Source of the DNA: Bifidobacteriaceae bacterium
Lineage (GTDB): Bacteria; Actinomycetota; Actinomycetes; Actinomycetales; Bifidobacteriaceae
Length of the DNA stretch: 64,000 bases
Reading direction: 5' to 3'
Assembly (NCBI GenBank): GCA_022651005.1
Contig: JALCQD010000003.1
Coordinates: 248,001-312,000, forward strand
Part shown: one piece after another, positions 1 through 8,074 of the stretch
Layout: the number at the start of each line of letters is the position of its first letter
How positions within the stretch are numbered: position 1 is the first letter of the stretch
The notes under the pieces: model-generated
Database searches by the model: none
The model's input: the letters and a program-made list of their open reading frames with translations, nothing else
Told to the model about the DNA's origin: nothing
Made by a program: the position numbers and the translations under genes

Positions 1-1
1 G

Positions 2-973
2 CTCTTCGGCATCGTCGCCTCGGTGGTACTGACGCTGCCGATCCTCGCCGTGCTGTATCACCGTCGCAATCGTCTGCAAATCGGCACCATTCTCAGCGTA
101 TATCTCTCCATCCTCTACGTTTTCGCACTCGCGTTCTTCACCCTGTATCCGCTGCCGTCCAACCCCGCACAGTACTGCGCCACGCATCATGTGTATCCTC
201 AGCTCAATTGGCTCGGCTTCATCGACGACCTGCGCAGCGCTGGCAAGCGAGCCGTTCTGCAGATCGGCCTCAACGTTCTTTTCTTCGTGCCGCTCGGCTT
301 CATTCTCAAGCGTCTGTTCCGCTGGCGCTGGTACGCCATCATCCCCATGGGCTTTGCCGTCTCGCTCCTTATTGAGACTTCGCAGGGCACGGGTCTCTTC
401 GGCCTGTTCCCCTGCGCCTACCGCGTCTTCGACGTGGACGATCTTCTCTCCAATACGTCGGGTGCTGTGATCGGCCTGTGGCTCGCGTCGATGTGGAATC
501 GTGTGGACCCGCCAGAGGAGGCAAACACCGAAACGGTGACGCGCCCCGGCCTCATCCGCAGGTTCGTTGCCTTCGTGGTGGATTATGTCCTCATCGTCGC
601 TGCGAGCTTCCTTGTGTCGATTCCCCTGGCACTTCTTGTTGGTTCGACCACGGTGAATCAGACTATGGCAAATATCGTCACGTTCGTCATGTTCATCGTC
701 GCAGAGGGCGTGATTCCGTGGTTCTCTCGCGGGCAGACGCTGGCCGGCCGCTTCGTGCACATGACGTGCGAAACGAAATATCGTGAACGGGGCCCGCGTG
801 CGCTGTTCTACGTCATTCGCTTGGTGGTGTTGTACTGCGCGGTCTTCCTGCAGCACAACGGCTGGAATCTCATTCTCGTTCTGGTGCTGCTGGTGTTCTG
901 GCTCATCAAGCGCTGCATGCCGTACGATCTGGTTCCAGGCGAGGAGTGGAGCCAGGAGGCCCCGCAGCAATAG
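2..973 (+). CDS. VanZ-like / RDD-domain membrane protein (5' partial)
   Basis: The reading frame is open to the left edge, so the true start lies upstream; the first internal start-like codon is a GTG at 23. The N-terminal half is a VanZ-like domain: several hydrophobic segments, the segment ending in FFVPLGFILKRLF, and the family-typical acidic pair in FDVDDLLSNTSGAVIG. The C-terminal half (from about residue 180) looks like an RDD domain, starting GLIRRFVAFVVDYVLIV. VanZ-like proteins are associated with teicoplanin or lipoglycopeptide tolerance in some Firmicutes, but most members, including VanZ-RDD fusions in actinobacteria, have no known substrate. It acts in the cytoplasmic membrane. 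No partner gene is visible because the upstream side is cut off. Confidence 0.75.
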   Translation, partial: LFGIVASVVLTLPILAVLYHRRNRLQIGTILSVYLSILYVFALAFFTLYPLPSNPAQYCATHHVYPQLNWLGFIDDLRSAGKRAVLQIGLNVLFFVPLGFILKRLFRWRWYAIIPMGFAVSLLIETSQGTGLFGLFPCAYRVFDVDDLLSNTSGAVIGLWLASMWNRVDPPEEANTETVTRPGLIRRFVAFVVDYVLIVAASFLVSIPLALLVGSTTVNQTMANIVTFVMFIVAEGVIPWFSRGQTLAGRFVHMTCETKYRERGPRALFYVIRLVVLYCAVFLQHNGWNLILVLVLLVFWLIKRCMPYDLVPGEEWSQEAPQQ

Positions 974-1020
974 GGGAGAGGGCCTAGTCCCGTTCGTCAA
1001 GTCTGTAAATCTGCATCCGC

Positions 1021-2121
1021 CTACTGATCCATCAGCAGTTTCTTCGTGAATTTCTTGATGGCGCGGCGTTGCTTGGACAGGCTCGATTTCGTGGAATGCG
1101 TTTTTGCCGTGTGGTAGGCGGAGGCAGCATCGGTCTTGGCGACCCGCACGCTGGCGTGAGAGTGCTTTTTCTTCCCGTAGTAACGCTGTGAATGCGGCTT
1201 GTGATTGCCGGCAGCGAGACTCTTCTTGGCGAGTTTTTCCTTTTCTCGCTTGGCGGCACGCTGATCGACCGAATCGGGGTCGAGCTTGAGTCCGAAGATG
1301 AGGCTCTGGCGCATGGACTCGTAATCGAGGTTGGAGAAGAAGGCGAGGGACTGTCTGAGCATGTACCCCTTGAGTGCCGGGTAATGAGTCAGGATGTAGT
1401 CCTCGCGGTCTTCCACGGCCTTAGACCAATCCGAGATGAGGCTCGGGGTGACCTGACCCATGGCAGATCCGGAGCGCAGCCTGTAGTGGTACAGGGTTTG
1501 CGGCAGTCGCACGATTTTCTTGGCGTCTCCCAGAATGGTGCAGATGCGAGACAGGTCCTCGATCTTCCGTCCCACGGGGAAGGTGAGGTTTTGCGCGCGG
1601 TAGATGGCCGTTTTCGCCATGAAGGCCCACAGGTAGCCGGCGATGTCGCCATGGAGCTGCTGCTTGATGGCCTCTGTGGCGGTGAGAACCTGCACCTGAT
1701 CGTATAGATTGTGGTCGTATTGGGAGTTTAGCGGCTTGCCCAAGAGACTGATGGCGTCGAACTTGAACATCACGATGTCAGCGTCGAAATTCCGCATGGC
1801 GGTGACGCACCATTCGATGAGATTGAGCTCGATGCGGTCGTCGGGGTCGAAGAAGTAGAGGAAATCCCCGTTTGCCGCGGCAACCCCTGTGTTGCGTGCA
1901 GCCGAGATGCCGCCATTTTCCTGACGAATCACGCGCAGACGATCATCGTTCTCGCTGAAGCGCCGGTAAATGGCGGGGGTGGAGTCGGTGGAACCGTCGT
2001 CTACGAGGATGACCTCGATGTTTTTATATGTCTGGTTGAGTGCGCACCCGAGACTCTCCTCGAGGAAATCCTGCATGTTATAGACGGGCATCACAATGCT
2101 CACGAGTGGTTGAGGTGCCAT
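1021..2121 (-). CDS. Family 2 glycosyltransferase
   Basis: A 366-residue GT-A fold glycosyltransferase. The N-terminus (VSIVMPVYNMQDFLEESL, then VDDGSTDST) is the nucleotide-sugar-binding signature, followed by GGISAARNTG and an acidic FFDPDD that fits the metal-binding DxD. The start at 2121 is preferred over upstream in-frame codons because an AAAGGC ribosome site precedes it and the family signature begins eight residues later. The C-terminal 60 residues are rich in Lys, His and Ser and probably bind membrane or anionic polymer. Such proteins add sugars to cell-wall polysaccharide, teichoic acid-like polymers or exopolysaccharide; donor and acceptor cannot be read from sequence. It is a single gene, divergent from the QorB-like gene. 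Confidence 0.85.
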   Translation of the reverse strand: MAPQPLVSIVMPVYNMQDFLEESLGCALNQTYKNIEVILVDDGSTDSTPAIYRRFSENDDRLRVIRQENGGISAARNTGVAAANGDFLYFFDPDDRIELNLIEWCVTAMRNFDADIVMFKFDAISLLGKPLNSQYDHNLYDQVQVLTATEAIKQQLHGDIAGYLWAFMAKTAIYRAQNLTFPVGRKIEDLSRICTILGDAKKIVRLPQTLYHYRLRSGSAMGQVTPSLISDWSKAVEDREDYILTHYPALKGYMLRQSLAFFSNLDYESMRQSLIFGLKLDPDSVDQRAAKREKEKLAKKSLAAGNHKPHSQRYYGKKKHSHASVRVAKTDAASAYHTAKTHSTKSSLSKQRRAIKKFTKKLLMDQ

Positions 2122-2231
2122 TACTGCCTTTCTGCATCTGCGGATTCTGCGCGTTCCAGCAGGCTTACAGCTTCCCATTCTAACGAGAGGGGGCGTGCCC
2201 GCAGTCATTCCGCGGTATGAGATATACACTC

Positions 2232-2262
2232 TTGACATCTCACAAGCTGTTACTATCATAAT
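2232..2262 (+). promoter_or_regulatory. Probable sigma70-type promoter of the qorB-rrf2 pair
   Basis: A perfect TTGACA (2232-2237) is followed by TATCAT 16 bp downstream, or CATAAT 19 bp downstream, upstream of the AAGGGA ribosome site and ATG at 2314. The Rrf2 regulator encoded at the end of this transcript is the natural candidate to bind here (inference). Confidence 0.45.
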
Positions 2263-2313
2263 TACAGGAAGACGGTTGATGACATCGTTAAAGGTCAATG
2301 AAGGGATACGGAT

Positions 2314-3174
2314 ATGACTACTTATGCAATTGCTGCGGTGACAGGTCGGTATGGTCGAGCGGCGCTGGATCAGCTGCTGACGCGTGTGGGGAAGGACGAC
2401 AAGGTAATCGCTCTCGCCCGCAACGTGGAGAAGGCGAAGACAATGGTTCCGCAGAACGTCGAGGTACGCGCCGGGGACTACGCGGATGCCGGCAGCATGG
2501 TGGAGGCTCTCAAGGGAGTCGACCGCCTACTGTTCGTCTCCTCGCAGCCAGGTGCGGCGGTTCCCCGCACGCGCCAGCACCAGAACGTCATCGATGCTGC
2601 AGTCAAGGACGGTGTAAGCCTCCTCGCGTACACGAGCTTCGCAAAGGCAGATACTGCAAAGGCGCCTCTCGCCGAAGACCATCAGTACACCGAGGCGGCA
2701 CTCAAGAAGTCGGGTCTCCGGTATGCGTTCTTGCGCAATGCCTGGTATTTCGAAAACGACGCCGCTGTTTTTAAGGCCGCAGCAGCCGGAAAGCCCTTGA
2801 CGTATTCTGCGGGCGACGGCCGCGTGAGCTGGGCCGCAGAAAATGACTATGCGGTGGCGGGAGCGAACGTCCTCGCTTCGAAGGATCCGAAAGCAGTCTA
2901 TGAGTTTGGCGGCACGCCACGCACTTTCGCGGATGCTGCGGCAGTTGTTGAACAGGTCACCGGCACGAAGGTCACGTTGAATCCGGTGGACGACGCCACA
3001 TACGAGAAGGGCTTGGAAGCCTCGGGCATGCAGCCGGGCGTTGCTCAGTTGCTGACGAGTTTCCAGACCATGATGCGTAACGGCGAGCTTGACGTCGATT
3101 CATCCGACCTGGAAGACGCGCTGGGGCGTCCGGCCACGCCTTTCGCCGAGGCGATGAAGCATGCAATCGCATAA
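2314..3174 (+). CDS. qorB: NmrA-like NAD(P)H-binding oxidoreductase (QorB/YtfG type)
   Basis: A 286-residue atypical short-chain dehydrogenase of the NmrA/QOR2 type. The N-terminus AIAAVTGRYGRAALDQLL is the dinucleotide-binding turn (a GxxGxxG variant), and residues 65-75 (VDRLLFVSSQPG) and FLRNAWYFEND match quinone oxidoreductase 2 proteins, which use NADPH to reduce quinones. The family may act as a redox sensor or in electrophile detoxification. An AAGGGA ribosome site lies 7 bp before the ATG. The gene overlaps the following Rrf2 regulator by 14 bp; pairing of a qorB-like enzyme with a thiol-based regulator is common in Gram-positives. The symbol is assigned by family resemblance, not proven orthology. 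Confidence 0.75.
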   Translation: MTTYAIAAVTGRYGRAALDQLLTRVGKDDKVIALARNVEKAKTMVPQNVEVRAGDYADAGSMVEALKGVDRLLFVSSQPGAAVPRTRQHQNVIDAAVKDGVSLLAYTSFAKADTAKAPLAEDHQYTEAALKKSGLRYAFLRNAWYFENDAAVFKAAAAGKPLTYSAGDGRVSWAAENDYAVAGANVLASKDPKAVYEFGGTPRTFADAAAVVEQVTGTKVTLNPVDDATYEKGLEASGMQPGVAQLLTSFQTMMRNGELDVDSSDLEDALGRPATPFAEAMKHAIA

Positions 3175-3637
3175 GCTCAGCGATGCCATTCACATCCTGA
3201 CATACATCGAGGTCTTCGGGCGGGATCGTGCCGCAGGCATCGACCCGTCCGTGCCCCATGTCGATCTATCGAGCGCTTCGATTGCCAAAAGCGTGGAATC
3301 AAACCCCGGTCTCATCCGCAGGCTCATGTCCACGCTCGCGAAGGCGGGTCTGCTGGACACCCGTCCTGGTTCGGCCGAACCACGGCTTGCTCGTCCCATT
3401 GAGGACATCTCCGTGCTTGACGTCTATCGCGCCATCGGGGGAGAAACTCGTTTCCTCAACATCGACGAGAAAACGAATCCACAATGCATCGTGGGAGGCA
3501 ACATCCAGCAGTCGCTCAATGACGTGTACTCCCGCGTACAGGCCAGCGCCGAGGCGACGATGGCCAGCACAAGCCTGGCCACGATTGTCGACGACGTCCT
3601 GCGCCGAGAGCAGGCGAAGACCGCCGTGCAGGCGTGA
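3161..3637 (+). CDS. Rrf2-family transcriptional regulator
   Basis: A 158-residue winged-helix protein of the Rrf2 family (YwnA/CymR/IscR/NsrR relatives). The N-terminal HTH includes SSASIAKSVESNPGLIRRLMSTLAKAGLL, the usual Rrf2 DNA-recognition region. It has a single cysteine (Cys109, in NPQCIVGG) rather than the three of iron-sulfur IscR or NsrR, so Fe-S sensing of NO is unlikely; single-thiol redox sensing as in YwnA or QorR-type proteins is more plausible. It overlaps the QorB-like gene by 14 bp and lies 108 bp upstream of the nitrite reductase operon, so it could control either or both (inference). Confidence 0.85.
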   Translation: MQSHKLSDAIHILTYIEVFGRDRAAGIDPSVPHVDLSSASIAKSVESNPGLIRRLMSTLAKAGLLDTRPGSAEPRLARPIEDISVLDVYRAIGGETRFLNIDEKTNPQCIVGGNIQQSLNDVYSRVQASAEATMASTSLATIVDDVLRREQAKTAVQA

Positions 3638-3745
3638 CCAATTCTCTCGTAGGGGTTCCGCACTGCGACGTCTCTCACTAAGATTGAGCACGCTTTGCCC
3701 GTGGCGTCATGGGCGTTCCGACCGTGAGAGGCAAGAGGTGAGTGA

Positions 3746-5113
3746 GTGGCAGGAGAACCCAGCGATCGCAGCGAGAATAAGACGGCGCACAAGGGAAAAG
3801 TTCCGCAGGACGTTGGTTCCTTTTCGCATGCTCGCACGCCAGGCGCTGCCGTTAAGCTCCCTAAAACACGTCTTGTGCTTCTCTTCCTCGCCGCGATCGG
3901 TGCCCTTATTGGCCTGAATTCCGCGCTCATTCGCTCCTCCCTTCCCGCCATCGTGAGCCGAGCTCCACTTGGTGACGGTCACGGAGTTTTTATGGTCTTC
4001 GGCTTCCTCGGCGGTGCCATCGGCCTGGAACGTGCCGTCGCCTACCAAGCGGGAAGCCCCGCCAAACCCAAATGGGGTTTTCTTGCTCCGGCGTTCGCGG
4101 GAGTTGGCTCCCTCCTCATGATCTTTGAGGTTTCTCCCCTTGTTTCACGTGAAACACCCATCGCTCCACTTGCCTTCATGGCCTCCAATCCTCAGATGCT
4201 CCCCGGCCTCGCATGGACGCTGTCAATGGCCGCACTCACGGGCATCTACCTGGGCGTGTGGAGACGACAGCAGTCGGTCGCAGTGCTCATACAGCTTCTT
4301 GGTTCCTTCCTTGGTGTGTGTGGCATCGCCCTGTGGGCTCGCGGCGTCGACGCCCAGATGCTGGCACCGTGGTGGATGGCCTATCTCGTGCTCACCATCG
4401 TGGGAGAACGCATCGAACTGGCCCGCGTGGCCTTCATCGCGCACAACATAGAATGGCTGATCTTCTTCTCCGCCCTCGCCTTTTCGCTGACGCTCGGCCT
4501 TTGCCTTCTCAATCCGGCTATTGGCTACCCCGCAATGGGCGTCACCATGGGCATCATGCTCCTCCTCGCCATCACGCACGACACCGCTCGCAAGACATTC
4601 AAACTCAAAGGCGTCACTGGCTTCATGGGAACGTGCATGCTGGTGGGATACGCGTGGGCGCTCCTGGCGGCGGCAGTCTGGATCTTTTCGCCTACGGGAT
4701 TCGAGGGCTACTGGCGCGACATGGCCATTCACGCCTTGGCGATCGGCTTCACCATGTCGATGGTGGCGGCGCACGCGTCCATGATCATCCCCTCCATTAC
4801 TCGGCGCCCCATGACGTACAAGCCTGTTCTGTGGGTCGGCTGGGCCGTGATGCAGCTTGGTCTCGCGGTGCGCCTTCTGGGCACCACGCGCGCTTCCACA
4901 CTCTTGTGGCAATGGGGAGACGGCATCAGCGTCGCTGGAATGCTCGCGATGATGGTGACGGTGGCGGCACTCAACATAGCGACCAGCAAGAAATCTGCGG
5001 CGTCAAAAGCGACCGCAACAGCGACGGCGACAGATCACTCGCGGGCAGTTCACCCAGAAGCGTCGCCTCATCCCAAAGTGACGGCTCCTCCGAAAGCGTC
5101 GTCACAGCGATGA
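3746..5113 (+). CDS. Polytopic membrane protein, NnrS/heme-copper-oxidase-like, in nitrite reductase operon
   Basis: A 455-residue protein with roughly 12 hydrophobic segments after a polar N-terminus of about 40 residues. It starts with GTG preceded by AGAGGTGA. Conserved-looking histidines lie in or near membrane segments: His79 (GDGHGVFMVFGFLGG), His329 (MAIHALAIGF) and His343 (AAHASMIIPS). This pattern resembles NnrS and related haem-binding proteins that accompany denitrification genes, although my family call is by pattern only. It overlaps the next gene by 4 bp (ATGA) and begins an operon with a second membrane protein, a copper nitrite reductase and a DNA glycosylase, suggesting a role in electron delivery, NO handling or copper/haem supply. 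A perfect parS site is embedded in its coding sequence. Confidence 0.7.
   Translation: MAGEPSDRSENKTAHKGKVPQDVGSFSHARTPGAAVKLPKTRLVLLFLAAIGALIGLNSALIRSSLPAIVSRAPLGDGHGVFMVFGFLGGAIGLERAVAYQAGSPAKPKWGFLAPAFAGVGSLLMIFEVSPLVSRETPIAPLAFMASNPQMLPGLAWTLSMAALTGIYLGVWRRQQSVAVLIQLLGSFLGVCGIALWARGVDAQMLAPWWMAYLVLTIVGERIELARVAFIAHNIEWLIFFSALAFSLTLGLCLLNPAIGYPAMGVTMGIMLLLAITHDTARKTFKLKGVTGFMGTCMLVGYAWALLAAAVWIFSPTGFEGYWRDMAIHALAIGFTMSMVAAHASMIIPSITRRPMTYKPVLWVGWAVMQLGLAVRLLGTTRASTLLWQWGDGISVAGMLAMMVTVAALNIATSKKSAASKATATATATDHSRAVHPEASPHPKVTAPPKASSQR
4141..4156. other. parS: parS centromere-like site (ParB binding)
   Basis: The 16-bp sequence TGTTTCACGTGAAACA is a perfect palindrome and is identical to the well-known bacterial parS consensus bound by ParB/Spo0J. 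It sits inside the first gene of the nitrite reductase operon, where it is translated as part of a loop (LVSRETP) between membrane segments. parS sites normally cluster near oriC, so this marks the window as origin-proximal. No parA or parB genes are in the window. Confidence 0.9.
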
Positions 5114-6489
5114 GTGAGCAACCTCGTTTTCCTTCTTCCTCGCCTCAGCGCGGTCTGCGCGGCCGGTGGTCAGACGATCACTTTACCCTCGCGTGGATGC
5201 TCATCGCCGTGGTGACGTGCGTGATGGCCATCGTTGCCCCCGGGTTCCTCGTGCAGCCCCTGTGGACGCCACTGCATGCCATCGCGCTCGGCGTGGTGAG
5301 CAACGGAATTTTCCAATGGTCATGGTTCTTCTCCCGCGGTCTGCTGCACTTCCCGCTCGCTGGCGTGGCACGATACTCAACATTCGTGCGCATCGTGGTG
5401 CTCAACGTCGGTATCATGGCTCTCTTCGCTGCAATGTGGACGGGCAACGTTCCCACAGCGCTCACTGCCACTGTGCTGATATGCGCCGCAGGCGTGCACC
5501 AGGGCGTGGTTTTGGCGGTTGAGGCTCATAGGGCGAAAGGCAACCGTTATGCCCCGATGGTGAGGTATTACGCCGTCGCCTTCTTCCTGTTCGTTCTCAC
5601 TTGCCTCATCGGTGGACTTCTCGCGTACGAGATGATGGCATCTCGCGTTCCCGCCTGGCTTGTGGCATATGCGGATGGCATCGCGGTGGCACATTCGATC
5701 ATCGGTGTGGGCGGTTGGGCAGGCATCACCATTCTTGGAACAGTGGTGACTTTGGGACTTTCGATGCTGCACGCGCGCCAGGATTCCCGTGCTCTTACTT
5801 CCGCACAAAGCGCACTACCGCTGTTTCTGGCGGCAGTTGTCGTCGCCAGCATTGGCGGTGTGGCGGGCCTTCCGATCATGGTGGGATGCGGAGTTCTCGC
5901 TTTTCTCGCCGCTGCGGTAGGGGGAATCGTTGCGCCGCTGTGGCGTTCCTTTGGAGTCAGGAAGCGGAGCTCGCACGCCGTGTGGCCCTTGCTTGCCGGT
6001 CTTGTATGGACCATCGTGCTCCTGGCGGCATTCGCTGTGGAGGCCTTTGTAGCTGAGTCGGTTTCTGTGGTGCGCACAGAGATCATTGATCAATTAGGCG
6101 TGTTCCTGGCGGCGGGAATTGGGCAGATTTTCGTGGCGTCGCTGGCGTACCTGGTTCCCGTCGCCATTGGCGGTGGGCCAACCGTCCAGAGGGTCGGAGA
6201 CGTTGCCGTGTCGTTCCTATGGCCTGTGCGTCTGATGGTGCGCAACGCCGCACTCGTGCTGCTGCTGCTGGGAGGCGCTGTGGGAGGTGGAATCAGCGGC
6301 ACCGTTCGCACCTATTTGCTGGTGATTGTTGTGGCGACGTATGCGGTGGATGTGGTGTTGGTGGCATTTTCTGCAGTGAGGCAGCTGATTGCCAAGCGCA
6401 CCAAACTTGAGGCGAAGGCTATTGCAAAAGGCCGGAATATGACGATGATGAAGAGTACTGAGAAGAAGGCAGAGGGTGGCAATGACTGA
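5110..6489 (+). CDS. Polytopic membrane protein, companion of copper nitrite reductase
   Basis: A 459-residue protein with about 12 predicted membrane segments. The ATG at 5110 overlaps the upstream stop (ATGA), indicating translational coupling. The first membrane segments contain TPLHAIALGVVSNGIFQWSW, which I recall as similar to the N-terminal membrane part of long actinobacterial copper oxidase/nitrite reductase proteins, where a membrane module is fused to a NirK domain. Here the two would be separate polypeptides. A basic C-terminal tail (KRTKLEAKAIAKGRN) follows the last segment. The likely role is a membrane scaffold or electron-input module for the nitrite reductase encoded immediately downstream; no cofactor ligands can be assigned with certainty. 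Confidence 0.65.
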   Translation: MSEQPRFPSSSPQRGLRGRWSDDHFTLAWMLIAVVTCVMAIVAPGFLVQPLWTPLHAIALGVVSNGIFQWSWFFSRGLLHFPLAGVARYSTFVRIVVLNVGIMALFAAMWTGNVPTALTATVLICAAGVHQGVVLAVEAHRAKGNRYAPMVRYYAVAFFLFVLTCLIGGLLAYEMMASRVPAWLVAYADGIAVAHSIIGVGGWAGITILGTVVTLGLSMLHARQDSRALTSAQSALPLFLAAVVVASIGGVAGLPIMVGCGVLAFLAAAVGGIVAPLWRSFGVRKRSSHAVWPLLAGLVWTIVLLAAFAVEAFVAESVSVVRTEIIDQLGVFLAAGIGQIFVASLAYLVPVAIGGGPTVQRVGDVAVSFLWPVRLMVRNAALVLLLLGGAVGGGISGTVRTYLLVIVVATYAVDVVLVAFSAVRQLIAKRTKLEAKAIAKGRNMTMMKSTEKKAEGGND

Positions 6490-8074
6490 GCGCAACGATC
6501 GCGGTGCACGCGATTCCATGGCGGGGCCCGACAGCCAAAAGCCTCGCAAGGTCGAGACCAACGATAGTTTTGCGGCGCAAGGCGCCACAGGTCTGAACCT
6601 TCACCAGGGCTTTCAGATACTGGCGGGCGTGGCCGTCGTGGTGGCCCTCATCGTTGCCTTTATCCTGGTGCGTCCCTCGGAGGCGAAGGACGTGAGCAGC
6701 GTCGGGTCCTCCGGTACGACATCTGAGGCGTCGTCGGGCGGATCTGGATCAGGTACATCGGGCTCGGTTGCCGCTACGGGCAAGACTACGGCGGTGACGG
6801 TCACGGTGGATGGCATGTCGTTCACGCCCTCGAATATTAAGGTTCCGACCGGTAACAAGCTCGCCATCACATTCAATAACACCGGAGATCAGCGGCACGA
6901 CCTCGTTCTCAGCAACGGGGAGAAAACCGCCACCATCGCACCGGGGGCAACGGCGAAGCTGGCAGCCTTCGTGGTGAGCGAGAACATGGACGGCTGGTGT
7001 TCGCTGCCCGGTCACCGTCAGATGGGCATGTACCTCACCATTACGGCCACTGGCTCCGGATCGTCGTCGAGTTCCTCATCTTCTTCGGGAATGAGCGGTA
7101 TGAGTGGGATGGGTTCCATGATGGGCGGATCGTCCTCGAGCTCAGGCGCAGATAGCAATTCCACAACCGACGTTGCGACTCCAAGCGCCGCCGCGCTGCA
7201 GAAGCAGGCTAAGAAGGAAAAGGCATACGACGCCAAGCTTGGTACGCTCACCTCCACGAAGGATCGGAAGTACACCCTGACGGTCACCGAAGGAACACAG
7301 ACCCTCTCCGACGGCGTGACGCGCCAGACCTGGACGTATAACGGCACTGCGCCTGGTCCCGTGTTGCATGGGCATGTTGGTGACACCTTCCACGTGACAC
7401 TCATTAACAAGGGCACGATGGGCCATTCCATCGATTTCCACGCGGGACAGAACAACCCGCAAAAGGTGATGAAGACCATCGATCCGGGAGAGAAGCTCAC
7501 CTACACCTTTACCGCGGATCACGCGGGAATCTGGCTGTATCACTGCTCCACGGCGCCGATGTCCAATCACATCGCCAACGGAATGTACGGTGCGGTGGTC
7601 ATCGAGCCCGACAATCTTAGTGACGTGTCGGCGCAGTACGTGCTCATTCAGGGGGAGGAGTATCTGGGAACGAACGGTGGGCCCGCTGATGCCTCGAAGG
7701 TTGCCGGACTCATCCCCGACATCGCGACGTTCAACGGCCGCGCCTTCCAATACGATGCGCACCCGCTCACCGCCAAGGCGGGGCAGAAAATCCGCATCTG
7801 GATCCTCGACGCGGGCCCGAACGCTGCACTGTCCTTCCACATCGTTGGCGCGCACTTCAACACCGTATGGAAAGAAGGAGCGTACCAAATACGTGACAAC
7901 AAGGCAGCCGGGTCAAGTGGCACGGATGCAGCATCCCAGGCCTTGGGACTGCAGGCGGCGGAAGGCGGCTTCGTGGAACTCACCATCCCGGAAGCAGGGA
8001 GCTACAGCATGGTCAATCACATCATGAGCTTGGCGGAAAAGGGAGCCCACGGAACGTTGAAGGTAACGAAATGA
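6482..8074 (+). CDS. nirK: Membrane-anchored copper nitrite reductase (NirK/AniA type) with N-terminal cupredoxin
   Basis: A 530-residue protein that should reduce nitrite to nitric oxide at the outer face of the membrane. There is one membrane segment at about 43-63, a Ser/Gly linker, then an extra cupredoxin (about 100-190) with type 1 copper ligands His139, Cys173, His178 and Met183 (rusticyanin-like spacing). A Ser- and Met-rich linker (about 192-222) follows, and then a two-domain NirK core. In the core, type 1 ligands are His315, Cys355, His363 and Met368; type 2 ligands are His320, His354 and His513; the catalytic pair is Asp318 and His453. Every residue needed by the family is present. 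The ATG at 6482 overlaps the upstream gene by 8 bp; a GTG at 6476 is an alternative start. The gene overlaps the DNA glycosylase by 4 bp. Confidence 0.9.
   Translation: MTERNDRGARDSMAGPDSQKPRKVETNDSFAAQGATGLNLHQGFQILAGVAVVVALIVAFILVRPSEAKDVSSVGSSGTTSEASSGGSGSGTSGSVAATGKTTAVTVTVDGMSFTPSNIKVPTGNKLAITFNNTGDQRHDLVLSNGEKTATIAPGATAKLAAFVVSENMDGWCSLPGHRQMGMYLTITATGSGSSSSSSSSSGMSGMSGMGSMMGGSSSSSGADSNSTTDVATPSAAALQKQAKKEKAYDAKLGTLTSTKDRKYTLTVTEGTQTLSDGVTRQTWTYNGTAPGPVLHGHVGDTFHVTLINKGTMGHSIDFHAGQNNPQKVMKTIDPGEKLTYTFTADHAGIWLYHCSTAPMSNHIANGMYGAVVIEPDNLSDVSAQYVLIQGEEYLGTNGGPADASKVAGLIPDIATFNGRAFQYDAHPLTAKAGQKIRIWILDAGPNAALSFHIVGAHFNTVWKEGAYQIRDNKAAGSSGTDAASQALGLQAAEGGFVELTIPEAGSYSMVNHIMSLAEKGAHGTLKVTK

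Noticed and set aside
189-470. Open reading frames overlapping the VanZ/RDD gene in other frames
   Set aside because: They lack conserved motifs and Shine-Dalgarno sites and follow the codon bias of the real gene on the other frame.
3161-3637. NsrR-type NO-sensing regulator call for the Rrf2 protein
   Set aside because: The Fe-S cysteine triad is absent; only Cys109 is present, so the NsrR name is not justified.
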